The notes under the pieces are model-generated. The model ran no database searches, was not told the origin of the DNA, and saw only the letters and a list, made by a program, of their open reading frames with translations. Position numbers and translations under genes: made by a program. Of a DNA stretch of 64,000 nt, positions 1-7,788 are shown piece by piece. The first letter of the stretch is position 1; every line of letters starts with the position of its first letter. The stretch is taken from contig CALSLL010000005.1 of assembly GCA_943787185.1 (NCBI GenBank), positions 78,252-142,251 on the forward strand. Reading direction: 5' to 3'. Origin of the DNA: UBA10349 sp003485905 (GTDB lineage: Bacteria > Pseudomonadota > Gammaproteobacteria > Arenicellales > Arenicellaceae).

Positions 1-2
1 CT

Positions 3-260
3 AACAAGATTGATCCAGGTGCACCGGCTACTGAAGATTTGTATGACCTTTCACCAGAGGAAGAGGCCGGTATGCCAACGGTTGCGCATAGTTTAGATAT
101 GGCTCTGGAGGCACTAGATGCAGATCGTGAGTTTCTAACCGCAGGCGGTGTTATGTCGAACACTATGATTGATTCATTTATTGAATTGAAGATGGAAGAG
201 GTCACAGCTTTTCGAATGACAACTCATCCGCTTGAATTTCAAATGTATTACAGTCTTTAA
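3..260 (+). CDS. glnA: Glutamine synthetase type I, C-terminal end (partial)
   Basis: C-terminal 85 residues of glutamine synthetase, which joins ammonia and glutamate using ATP. The 5' part lies outside the window. The segment reading LYDLSPEEE holds the tyrosine that is the adenylylation site in type I-beta enzymes, so activity is probably controlled by GlnE. The tail (REFLTAGGVMSN, then RMTTHPLEFQMYYSL) is the usual end of bacterial GlnA. It is followed by a strong terminator and then by the NtrB/NtrC pair, the classical nitrogen-regulation order. The identification is secure; only the start is missing. Confidence 0.95.
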   Translation, partial: NKIDPGAPATEDLYDLSPEEEAGMPTVAHSLDMALEALDADREFLTAGGVMSNTMIDSFIELKMEEVTAFRMTTHPLEFQMYYSL

Positions 261-270
261 TTACGATAGG

Positions 271-303
271 ACGCTTCCTCCGAAAAGGGGAAGCGTTTTT
301 TTT
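271..303 (+). terminator. Rho-independent terminator after glnA
   Basis: A perfect 8-bp inverted repeat, ACGCTTCC (271-278) and GGAAGCGT (289-296), closes a 10-nt loop and is followed by seven T residues. It lies 10 bases after the glnA stop. It separates highly expressed glnA from glnL, so the sensor-regulator pair is expressed by read-through or from a weak internal promoter. Confidence 0.9.
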
Positions 304-334
304 GACTATAGCTGCACCAAATTGGTGCGAAAGT

Positions 335-1435
335 ATGGATATGCCTGTTTTAAATAAAATTACTCATTTTTTTGACGCGCTTTCAGTTGCCGTGGTTGCC
401 TGTGATCGTGACTTAAAAATACAGTATTTGAATTCCTCGGCTGAAGATTTGCTTGGTGTCAGTAGGGGTTCTGTTTCTGGGAGTGTGCTAATCGATATTA
501 TTGGTAAAGACGATTCTCGAATAGAGTCAGTTATACGCAAAGCATTAAAATATGAACGGCGATATACGCTGAGGGAATACGAATACGAGACCTTGGGTCA
601 GCGGATGATGTTCGATATTACGATCACTCCAACACTGGAAAAATTTGATAGTTTCCTAATATTTGAGCTACATCGTACGGATAGATTGCAACGACTGGCG
701 CGAGAAACGGAGCATTTAGAACGTCAAAAAAGTTATCGAACTATTATTCGTAGTGTTGCTCATGAGATCAAAAACCCACTTGGCGGAATACGAGGAGCTG
801 CGCAACTTTTGGATGCTGAATTGGTCGAGCCTTCACAGCGCGAGTGTACAGCGATTTTAATTCATGAGGCTGATCGTCTGACATCGATGCTGGATCGCTT
901 TATGGGGGCGCGTCGAGCACCCAAGCAAGAATGGCTGAATATACACCGTGTATTAGAGCATGTGGCCAAATTACTGCTTACCGCGGGCGGTGATACCGTT
1001 ACAGTCATTCGGGATTACGACCCGAGTCTCCCGAAAATATTGGGTGATGACGAGCAATTGACGCAAGTAGTACTAAATATTGCAAAAAATGCCGTTGAGG
1101 CGCAAGGAGGGGCTGGCACAATCGGCTTTCGAACTCGCTCGGAATCCTCGTTCACAATTGATCGAAAATTACATCGTCAGGTGTTGTTGATTCAGATTTG
1201 GGATCATGGACCGGGAGTGCCTGAGGATATTGCTGATCACATTTTTGACCCTACGGTGGGTGCAAACCCGTCTGGCAGTGGCCTGGGTCTATCGATCGCG
1301 CAAGAGCTATTGCAAAGGCAAGGCGGGTTAGTTGATCTGGATGAGTATAAAGGGAACACCTGCTTTAGAATTTATTTGCCCTTTCCCGATGGTAATTCAG
1401 TAGACGTAAGAACAATTAAGGTGGATGAGTTATGA
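335..1435 (+). CDS. glnL: Nitrogen regulation sensor histidine kinase NtrB
   Basis: About 366 residues. This is the cytoplasmic kinase/phosphatase that controls NtrC phosphorylation, normally in response to PII protein. A PAS domain covers roughly residues 10-110. The H-box SVAHEIKNPLGG carries the phospho-accepting His (about residue 143). The ATPase domain shows the N box (NIAKNAVEA), the G1 box (DHGPGVPEDI) and the G2 box (GSGLGLSIA). There are no membrane segments, as expected for NtrB. The frame opens earlier with a TTG at 302, but that lies inside the T-tract of the glnA terminator, so ATG 335 (or ATG 341) is the better start. The stop overlaps the glnG start by four bases (ATGA), implying coupled translation. 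Confidence 0.93.
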   Translation: MDMPVLNKITHFFDALSVAVVACDRDLKIQYLNSSAEDLLGVSRGSVSGSVLIDIIGKDDSRIESVIRKALKYERRYTLREYEYETLGQRMMFDITITPTLEKFDSFLIFELHRTDRLQRLARETEHLERQKSYRTIIRSVAHEIKNPLGGIRGAAQLLDAELVEPSQRECTAILIHEADRLTSMLDRFMGARRAPKQEWLNIHRVLEHVAKLLLTAGGDTVTVIRDYDPSLPKILGDDEQLTQVVLNIAKNAVEAQGGAGTIGFRTRSESSFTIDRKLHRQVLLIQIWDHGPGVPEDIADHIFDPTVGANPSGSGLGLSIAQELLQRQGGLVDLDEYKGNTCFRIYLPFPDGNSVDVRTIKVDEL

Positions 1436-2826
1436 GTGATGTATGGGTTGTAGATGACGATGACTCTATTCGTTGGGTATTAAGTAGGGCGTTAGAGAAA
1501 ACGGGTGTGGATGTTCGGCAATTTAGTGATGCCGAAAGTGTAATCGCTGCGTTGAAGATGTCTACGCCGCGTGTCTTAATGACCGATATTCGTATGGGTA
1601 AGATGTCGGGGCTAGATCTTGCCGACCATTTGGCTGAATTTCATCCCGATATGCCAGTTATCATAATGACCGCTCATACTGACCTAGATAGCGCTCTAGC
1701 ATCCTACCAAACTGGGGCGTTCGAATACCTACCGAAGCCTTTTGATTTGCAAGATGCAACAGATCTTGTTGCCCGAGCGATGGAGCAGACCGTTTCGAGT
1801 TCAGAGCACGCTATTGTTAGTGGCTCGGTGGATCAAAATTTTATTGGTGAAGCTAAAGCGATGCAAGAAGTCTTTCGAGCAATTGGTCGGCTGGCTAAAT
1901 CAAATATCAATGTTTTAATTCGAGGACAGTCCGGTACCGGTAAAGAGCTTGTCGCGAGTGTATTACATAGTAGTAGCCCTCGGTCTAATAAACCATTTGT
2001 TGCAATAAACACTGCCGCAATACCCGCTGAATTGCTTGAGTCTGAATTATTCGGGCACGAGAAAGGTGCCTTCACCGGGGCAGTAGAGAAACGCATAGGA
2101 AGATTTGAGCAGGCTAGTGGTGGGACGCTTTTTTTAGACGAAATTGGTGATATGCCCGCGGAGCTACAGACTCGATTGCTGCGGGTGTTATCTGATAAGC
2201 GCTTTTATAGAGTTGGCGGTAGAGATTTAATATCAGTTGATGTTCGAGTTCTAGCGGCGACAAATCAAGACTTGGAGGCACGGGTTAAAGATGGGCGATT
2301 CCGTGAGGATCTTTACCACCGGCTAAATGTAATACGCATAGATATTCCGACCTTGAGTCAACGAGCTGAAGATATACCCATACTTGCAACTCGATTTCTG
2401 AAATCTTCAGCCGCTGAATTAGAGGTCGATGAAAAGTTATTGTCTAGTGCTTCGATTGCAGTAATGAAAGATTACTCTTGGCCAGGTAATGTGCGTCAGC
2501 TAGAAAATGTATGCCGTTGGATAACCGTGATGGCGCCGGGTTCTATAGTCGATGTGGATGACCTGCCACCAGAGATTCTCGAGCCGGACGATAAAATTAA
2601 GCCAAATATAAATGATTGGGAAGTGGCCCTAAGTGAATTGGCCCGTCAGAAACTAAATTTGGGAGAAGAAAATATCCTTGCGGAATTGACGCCGCGGTTC
2701 GAGGGTCTTATGTTGAAAGCGGCACTACAATACACAGGTGGACGTCGGCAAGATGCTGCTAGGCGTTTAGGTTGGGGTAGAAACACATTAACTCGTAAAC
2801 TCAAAGAATTGAGAATTGAGAGTTGA
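1432..2826 (+). CDS. glnG: Nitrogen regulation response regulator NtrC
   Basis: 464 residues, a sigma-54-dependent activator of nitrogen-assimilation genes. The receiver domain (1-120) has the acidic pocket DDDD and the phospho-acceptor Asp52 in MTDIRMGKMSG. The AAA+ domain has Walker A GQSGTGKE (about 165), the sigma-54 contact loop GAFTGA (212-217), Walker B GGTLFLDEIGDMP and the arginine-bearing NVRQLENVCRW. The C-terminal Fis-type helix-turn-helix (AARRLGWGRNTLTRKLKEL) binds DNA. It overlaps glnL by four bases and is clearly the partner regulator. All key residues are present and the length is typical. Confidence 0.95.
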   Translation: MSDVWVVDDDDSIRWVLSRALEKTGVDVRQFSDAESVIAALKMSTPRVLMTDIRMGKMSGLDLADHLAEFHPDMPVIIMTAHTDLDSALASYQTGAFEYLPKPFDLQDATDLVARAMEQTVSSSEHAIVSGSVDQNFIGEAKAMQEVFRAIGRLAKSNINVLIRGQSGTGKELVASVLHSSSPRSNKPFVAINTAAIPAELLESELFGHEKGAFTGAVEKRIGRFEQASGGTLFLDEIGDMPAELQTRLLRVLSDKRFYRVGGRDLISVDVRVLAATNQDLEARVKDGRFREDLYHRLNVIRIDIPTLSQRAEDIPILATRFLKSSAAELEVDEKLLSSASIAVMKDYSWPGNVRQLENVCRWITVMAPGSIVDVDDLPPEILEPDDKIKPNINDWEVALSELARQKLNLGEENILAELTPRFEGLMLKAALQYTGGRRQDAARRLGWGRNTLTRKLKELRIES

Positions 2827-2905
2827 CGTGGACTAGTTATCCGAGTTAACTCTGGTTTATATTTCTGGGCGTTGAAGCCTATTTTAATCTGGGGATTTTT
2901 ATACT

Positions 2906-3577
2906 ATGCCAAGAGCTAGCATCGCATTTCTTATCAGCTTGTTTATCTGTATGCAGGCGTCTGCCGAAACTCTGTATGTGTCGGATGTGTTGAGAATTAC
3001 CGTCAGAACCGGGCCGACAACTGACAATGAGATTATTGAAATGGTTGCTAGTGGCGATGTGTTGGAAACTACTGGTGAGGAAGCTGATGGATGGTTTCCA
3101 GTTCGTACGGCGAAGGGAACAGAGGGCTTCGCTATGTCGCGCTTTCTAGTGAGCGAACCCATTGCGCGGGACCAACTTGCTGATTTACAAGTACAACTAG
3201 AGAGTTTGCAAGCGGAGCCTGAGTCTCTGCAGGCGACCATGGTACAAGTTCAAAATGAGAATAGAAATTTGTCTATTCAGAACGATGAACTATCGCTTGA
3301 GGTTCAGCAAATGGCCGAGAGCTTGTCGTCTATTACGGATATTTCTTCTAACTCGTTATCGATTGTTGCCGAACGCGACGAGTTACGAGAAGAGCGTGAC
3401 AAATTACTATTAGAGTTGGACGAGGCTCGAATGGAAAATTCAGTTCTAGAAGACCAGTCAGATAAAAAGTGGGCGATGGTCGGTGCGGGCGTGTTATTTA
3501 TTGGTATTATCTTGGGGTTAATATTGCCTGGCTTGAAGTCGAGACGTCGTTCTAGCTGGTCTTCGTCTTCATTCTGA
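2906..3577 (+). CDS. SH3-domain membrane protein, YgiM/TIGR04211-like
   Basis: 223 residues with the YgiM-like architecture. A signal peptide ends near residue 20 (QASA-ETLYV). A bacterial SH3 domain (about 21-90, ITVRTGPTTDNEIIEMVASGD) is followed by a long coiled coil (about 95-185, many Glu/Leu/Gln). One membrane helix (WAMVGAGVLFIGIILGLILP) precedes a short Arg/Ser cytoplasmic tail. The likely topology is a periplasmic SH3 plus coiled coil anchored in the inner membrane. SH3 domains of this type are often linked to peptidoglycan, but the role of this family is not settled. It lies between glnG and convergent hemH. Confidence 0.8.
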   Translation: MPRASIAFLISLFICMQASAETLYVSDVLRITVRTGPTTDNEIIEMVASGDVLETTGEEADGWFPVRTAKGTEGFAMSRFLVSEPIARDQLADLQVQLESLQAEPESLQATMVQVQNENRNLSIQNDELSLEVQQMAESLSSITDISSNSLSIVAERDELREERDKLLLELDEARMENSVLEDQSDKKWAMVGAGVLFIGIILGLILPGLKSRRRSSWSSSSF

Positions 3578-3635
3578 GAGTTTTGGCGGTAACCGCGCCA
3601 ACTTAAACAGCCGGGCCTTTGTATGTAATTAGTCT

Positions 3636-4640
3636 TTAGCGATTGGCCTCGATAAGTTCGCATATTAGCTTTGCGTGAACGTCGCTGTCGTTTAAACAAG
3701 GGATGTAGTTAAAATTTGTACCACCGCTATCAAGGAAATACGCTCGGTTTTCTTGATCAATTTCTTCCAGTGTTTCTAGGCAGTCGACCGAAAACCCTGG
3801 GCAGATAACATCCACACTTTTGATGCCTTTGTCTGGCAGAGTTTGTAGTGTTTTGTCGCAGTATGGCTGTAACCAGGGTTCTCGTCCAAAGCGAGATTGG
3901 TACACTAGTTGCCATTCGTTAGCTTTGAGCCCAAGGGCTTCGGCGATAAGGCGACTGCTAGTCTCGCAATGCTGGGCATACGGGTCTCCATTGCTTATGT
4001 ATCGTTGTGGAATGCCATGGAATGAAAATAAAAGTAACTCAGATTTCGTATTACTCTTCCAGTGCTCCAGAATAGAGTTCGCTATGGCCTCAATATAGGC
4101 TGGATGTTGGTGATACTCGCTTATAAAACTGAACGATGGCAGCCATCGTTGTTTGGTGTAGGTTTGAGCGATGGCATCAAATGTCGACGCGGACGTGCTC
4201 GCTGAATACTGTGGATACATCGGCAGCACGATAAGTTTTCTATAGCCTTCATCATGAATAGCTTTTAGCGTCTTTTCAATTGACGGGTTGCCATATCGCA
4301 TTGCAAGAAATGCTTGTTGGTCTTCGCCTAAATGTCGGTTTACATTTTCGGTTAGGTGTTTGCTAGCCACCAACAGGGGTGAGCCTTGTTCTGTCCATAC
4401 CTTTCGGTAAGCGGCAGCACTTTTGGGAGAACGAAAGTTTATAATTATTACGTTTAGAATTATTTTCCATAGTATTCGTGGAAATTCAACGACTCTGGGA
4501 TCCGATAAAAATTCGGCTAAATATTTTCTCAGTCCCGGACATACCGGCCGGTCCGGCGTTCCCAAATTGGTTATTAGTACCGCGGTGCGTTCGTGTGCTG
4601 CGCCAAAGTCCTTATTACTACCATAGTAGTTATTGACCAT
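3636..4640 (-). CDS. hemH: Ferrochelatase
   Basis: 334 residues. Inserts Fe2+ into protoporphyrin IX, the last step of heme synthesis. The N-terminal AVLITNLGTPDRP and the FSFHGIPQRY motif with the metal-site His (about residue 208) are diagnostic. The late ICPGFSVDCLETLEEI segment carries the conserved acidic residues that close the active site. Length is close to the E. coli enzyme. It is convergent with the SH3-protein gene and followed on the same strand, after about 45 bases upstream, by nadA. Five further heme genes lie elsewhere in the window, at 24-28 kb and 50 kb. Confidence 0.95.
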   Translation of the reverse strand: MVNNYYGSNKDFGAAHERTAVLITNLGTPDRPVCPGLRKYLAEFLSDPRVVEFPRILWKIILNVIIINFRSPKSAAAYRKVWTEQGSPLLVASKHLTENVNRHLGEDQQAFLAMRYGNPSIEKTLKAIHDEGYRKLIVLPMYPQYSASTSASTFDAIAQTYTKQRWLPSFSFISEYHQHPAYIEAIANSILEHWKSNTKSELLLFSFHGIPQRYISNGDPYAQHCETSSRLIAEALGLKANEWQLVYQSRFGREPWLQPYCDKTLQTLPDKGIKSVDVICPGFSVDCLETLEEIDQENRAYFLDSGGTNFNYIPCLNDSDVHAKLICELIEANR

Positions 4641-4685
4641 ATCGACTATCGGTTCCTAATGCAGAGGGCAGGGTTACGAAGAGTG

Positions 4686-5777
4686 CTACGCATTACCGGT
4701 AACTTTAACCGTTGGGTGGATGTGCTCGCGTGCAAAATCAACCATACGCTTTAGCGAGACTTCTGCCTGAGCTCTTATACCTTCGTCTATTGTGATTTCG
4801 TTCTGTCCTGTTTTCAGTACGTTATAAAGGCGCTGAAGATCATTCATTTTCATCCATGGGCATTGCGCGCAGCTAATACAAGTTGCGCCATCGCCTGCTG
4901 TTGGTGCTGCAAAAAACTCCTTATCAGGAGATACCTGCTTCATTTTGTGAAAGATGCCCTCTTCTGTCGCCACGATAAATTGCTTGTTTGGTAGCTCTGC
5001 GCTTGCCGAGAGAAGACGACTAGTTGAGCCGACTACGTCAGCAAGATGGACAACGCTAGCAGCGGACTCAGGGTGGACTAATACCGCGGCTTCCGGGAAT
5101 TCTTTTTTCATTTGTTCTAAGGCTTGTGCCTTAAACTCTTCGTGCACAATGCAAGACCCTTGCCACATCATCATATCAGCACCAGTTTCTCGCTCGATAT
5201 AGCCACCCAAAAATCGGTCAGGTGCCCAGAGTATTTTTTCACCCTTTTCTTTTAGGTAGGTGCAAACTTCTAGGGCGATGGATGAAGTGACAACCCAGTC
5301 TGCACGGGCCTTTACCGCAGCACTGGTATTGGCGTAGACAACGACGGTTCTATCAGGGTGTTGATCACAGAATGCCGAAAACTCTTCTATAGGACAGCCT
5401 ATATCGAGAGAACACTCAGCTTCATCTTCGATCAACAGAATTCGTTTTTCTGGGCTTAATATCTTTGCGGTTTCCCCCATAAATCTTACCCCGGCAACAA
5501 TTACCGTTGCAGCTTCGTGTTCAAAACCAAAGCGGGCCATCTCCAGCGAGTCTGCGACTGTTCCACCAGTTGCGTCTGCTAAATCTTGCAATTCGTCATC
5601 TACATAGTAGTGAGCGACAAGCACTGCATCTTGCTCTATGAGTAGCTTTTTAATTTCTGTCAAAAGCGCCTGCTTTTCGGACTCATCTATCGCCGTATGG
5701 TTAATATTACGTGCACCTTGAGCGGTGTCATTAATTAGGGCTTCTAATTTCTTTGGCGTATTTACTGCTTGGTTCAT
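4686..5777 (-). CDS. nadA: Quinolinate synthase
   Basis: 363 residues. Condenses iminoaspartate with dihydroxyacetone phosphate to quinolinate in de novo NAD synthesis; a 4Fe-4S enzyme. Three Cys residues at 122, 209 and 306 fall at the positions of the E. coli cluster ligands 113, 200 and 297, shifted by a constant nine residues (contexts ECSLDIGC, WQGSCIVH, CAQCPWMKMN). AHYYVDDELQDLAD and the NTSAAVKARADWVVTSS segment are typical. NadB is not in the window. It is transcribed away from the HAD gene and toward hemH, possibly as a two-gene unit. Confidence 0.95.
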   Translation of the reverse strand: MNQAVNTPKKLEALINDTAQGARNINHTAIDESEKQALLTEIKKLLIEQDAVLVAHYYVDDELQDLADATGGTVADSLEMARFGFEHEAATVIVAGVRFMGETAKILSPEKRILLIEDEAECSLDIGCPIEEFSAFCDQHPDRTVVVYANTSAAVKARADWVVTSSIALEVCTYLKEKGEKILWAPDRFLGGYIERETGADMMMWQGSCIVHEEFKAQALEQMKKEFPEAAVLVHPESAASVVHLADVVGSTSRLLSASAELPNKQFIVATEEGIFHKMKQVSPDKEFFAAPTAGDGATCISCAQCPWMKMNDLQRLYNVLKTGQNEITIDEGIRAQAEVSLKRMVDFAREHIHPTVKVTGNA

Positions 5778-6009
5778 CGAGCGGTCTCCTGAAACAAATA
5801 AACCGTATGCTAAGTCGTTTAAGTCGAGTTGGGTGCGGATTGCTATTATTAATCTCTACCGGTCCAATGATATCCGGCTAATCAAAAACAAGCATGTAAA
5901 AATAGCATTTTTGATGCTCACATTGTGAAATATGGATCGATGTGTAATCAAGCGTCGTCTATATCAAGATATACTCCAGTACCAATTAAGGCATAAAAAT
6001 AAGTTTAGA

Positions 6010-6696
6010 ATGTTTGATCCGGTAGATGTTGTTTGTTTTGATCTAGACGACACATTGTGGCCGTGCAGGCCAGTATTAGAGCGTGCCGAGCAGACAGTAT
6101 TTGAGTGGCTGTCCACACACTGCCCGGCAGTGACAGAAAAGTACTCGAGCTCTGGATTGGTAAAGCGTCGAATGGCGTACATGTCACAGCAAATGCATTT
6201 GCAGCACGATATGACGAGCATGCGATACAACTTTTTTATCGAGTTATTTAAAGATTTTGGGATACGTGATCCGGATTTTGCACGACAGGCCTTGAATATA
6301 TTTAGATCGGCTCGCAATGAAGTCCAGCCGTTTGATGACGTAGTCCCAGCACTTAGAAAGTTGCAAAATAAGTATGTGCTTACGAGCTATTCAAATGGCA
6401 ATGCACAGTTGGAGTCGACGGGACTAATGCCATATTTCGACGGTGCGCATCTGTCTGAACATACGGGCTTTGCTAAGCCTAAAAGAGAAGCTTTCAACTG
6501 GTTAGTGTCTCATTATGAAACCGTTCCTCAGCGAATTTTGTTTGTAGGCGATGATGCCGGCAACGATATTGACGGGCCTCGTGACGCCGGTATGCAAGTT
6601 TGCTGGATTAATCGCACCTCCAGTTCATGGGAAAGCTCAAGTGCCGCACCCGTTTCGGTCAGAAATCTGTTAGAGTTAGCCGCGTTTTTGGTCTGA
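6010..6696 (+). CDS. HAD-superfamily hydrolase (YigB-like)
   Basis: About 228 residues from ATG 6010. Motif I is VVCFDLDDTLW with the nucleophile Asp and the acid/base Asp. Motif II is LTSYSNGNA, motif III the Lys in GFAKPKREAF, and motif IV VGDDAGNDIDGPRDAG. These give a complete haloacid-dehalogenase phosphatase core. An in-frame ATG at 5932 would add 26 residues (MDRCVIKRR onward) that match nothing in the family; neither start has a good Shine-Dalgarno sequence. The substrate is unknown. YigB-like members dephosphorylate FMN and related compounds, but that assignment would be inference here. sohB follows after 22 bases. Confidence 0.8.
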   Translation: MFDPVDVVCFDLDDTLWPCRPVLERAEQTVFEWLSTHCPAVTEKYSSSGLVKRRMAYMSQQMHLQHDMTSMRYNFFIELFKDFGIRDPDFARQALNIFRSARNEVQPFDDVVPALRKLQNKYVLTSYSNGNAQLESTGLMPYFDGAHLSEHTGFAKPKREAFNWLVSHYETVPQRILFVGDDAGNDIDGPRDAGMQVCWINRTSSSWESSSAAPVSVRNLLELAAFLV

Positions 6697-6718
6697 GTTT
6701 TGTAGAGCGAGTCTTATT

Positions 6719-7699
6719 ATGGAGTTTTTATTTGAGTACGGCCTATTTGCCGCCAAAGTGGTAACAATACTGATTGGCATGGGGTTGTTGGCTGGTTTAA
6801 TTGCGTCTTCTAAGCAGCAGAATGATGAGCCAGTGCTAGAGATTAAAGATTTAAATAAGCGTCGTGCTCAAATGCGTGATGCGATGGCTGGTACCGTGCT
6901 TTCTAAAAAAGCCAATAAAGCTTTGGCTAAAAGTCAGAAGAAGACGGCTAAAGATGATGATAAGCAAGATCGGCCGAAAGTCTACGTGGTTGATTTTGAT
7001 GGCGACATTAAAGCAAGTGGAGTGGAGACGCTTCGCGATGAAATCACTGCGATTCTTACCCTGGCAGAAGCTGAAGATGAGGTGGTTGTTCGATTGGATA
7101 ACAGCGGTGGAATTGTGCATGAGCATGGCTTGGCGGCAAGCCAGCTGAACCGTTTTAAGCAGGCGAATATAAATTTGACTGTTTGTGTCGATAAAGTGGC
7201 TGCAAGTGGCGGTTATATGATGGCCTGTGTGGCGGATAAAATTGTGGCGGCACCATTTGCAGTTATTGGTTCAATTGGAGTTTTGGCGCAGTTACCTAAT
7301 TTCAATAAATTGCTGGGTAAAGCGGGTATTGACTACGAAGAACATACGGCCGGTGAATTCAAACGAACCGTTACTATCTTTGGAGAAAACACTGATGAAA
7401 AGCGAGCCAAGTTAAACGAACAACTGGAAGATACTCACACGCTTTTTAAGCAATTTGTTTTGGACAATAGGCCAAAATTGGATTTACAGAAGGTAGCTAC
7501 CGGTGAGCATTGGTACGGTCAACAAGCTATTGATTTGGGCCTGGTTGACGCTTTGGGGACGAGCGATGACTATCTCGCTGAAGCTTGTGATGCGGGCGCA
7601 GTATTTGAAATAGATATGATAGTTAAAGAAAAACTCGCCGATCGGCTTATGTCTGGATTTGGTTCAAGATTCGATGCCTTGATGCAACGTTTTTATTAG
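6719..7699 (+). CDS. sohB: Inner-membrane peptidase SohB (S49 family)
   Basis: 326 residues. Signal-peptide-peptidase-like serine protease anchored in the inner membrane with a periplasmic catalytic domain. The N-terminal helix (about 8-30) is the anchor. A charged linker (40-85) leads to the S49 domain. Ser163 in KVAASGGYMMA and Lys215 in AGEFKRTVTI form the Ser/Lys dyad, spaced as in E. coli SohB. The gene is tandem with the HAD gene upstream and its stop codon lies inside a long palindrome shared with convergent prc. Length is slightly below E. coli SohB. Confidence 0.9.
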   Translation: MEFLFEYGLFAAKVVTILIGMGLLAGLIASSKQQNDEPVLEIKDLNKRRAQMRDAMAGTVLSKKANKALAKSQKKTAKDDDKQDRPKVYVVDFDGDIKASGVETLRDEITAILTLAEAEDEVVVRLDNSGGIVHEHGLAASQLNRFKQANINLTVCVDKVAASGGYMMACVADKIVAAPFAVIGSIGVLAQLPNFNKLLGKAGIDYEEHTAGEFKRTVTIFGENTDEKRAKLNEQLEDTHTLFKQFVLDNRPKLDLQKVATGEHWYGQQAIDLGLVDALGTSDDYLAEACDAGAVFEIDMIVKEKLADRLMSGFGSRFDALMQRFY

Positions 7700-7732
7700 C
7701 TATATAACTATAACTGAGCTAATAAAAACGTT
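7686..7732. terminator. Bidirectional terminator between sohB and prc
   Basis: A perfect 16-bp inverted repeat, AACGTTTTTATTAGCT (7686-7701) and AGCTAATAAAAACGTT (7717-7732), with a 15-nt spacer. Its left arm includes the sohB stop codon (7697-7699). It is AT-rich and lies between two convergent genes, so it could end transcripts from both sides. The T-tract is within the stem, not after it, so efficiency is uncertain. Confidence 0.65.
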
Positions 7733-7788
7733 AGTGATATGTAGATTCAAATAACAGCGTCCAAATTGCAGCATCGGGATGTGTGGTG

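Noticed and set aside
302..334. TTG start for glnL at 302
   Set aside because: It lies in the T-tract of the glnA terminator and the added residues do not belong to NtrB; ATG 335 is better.
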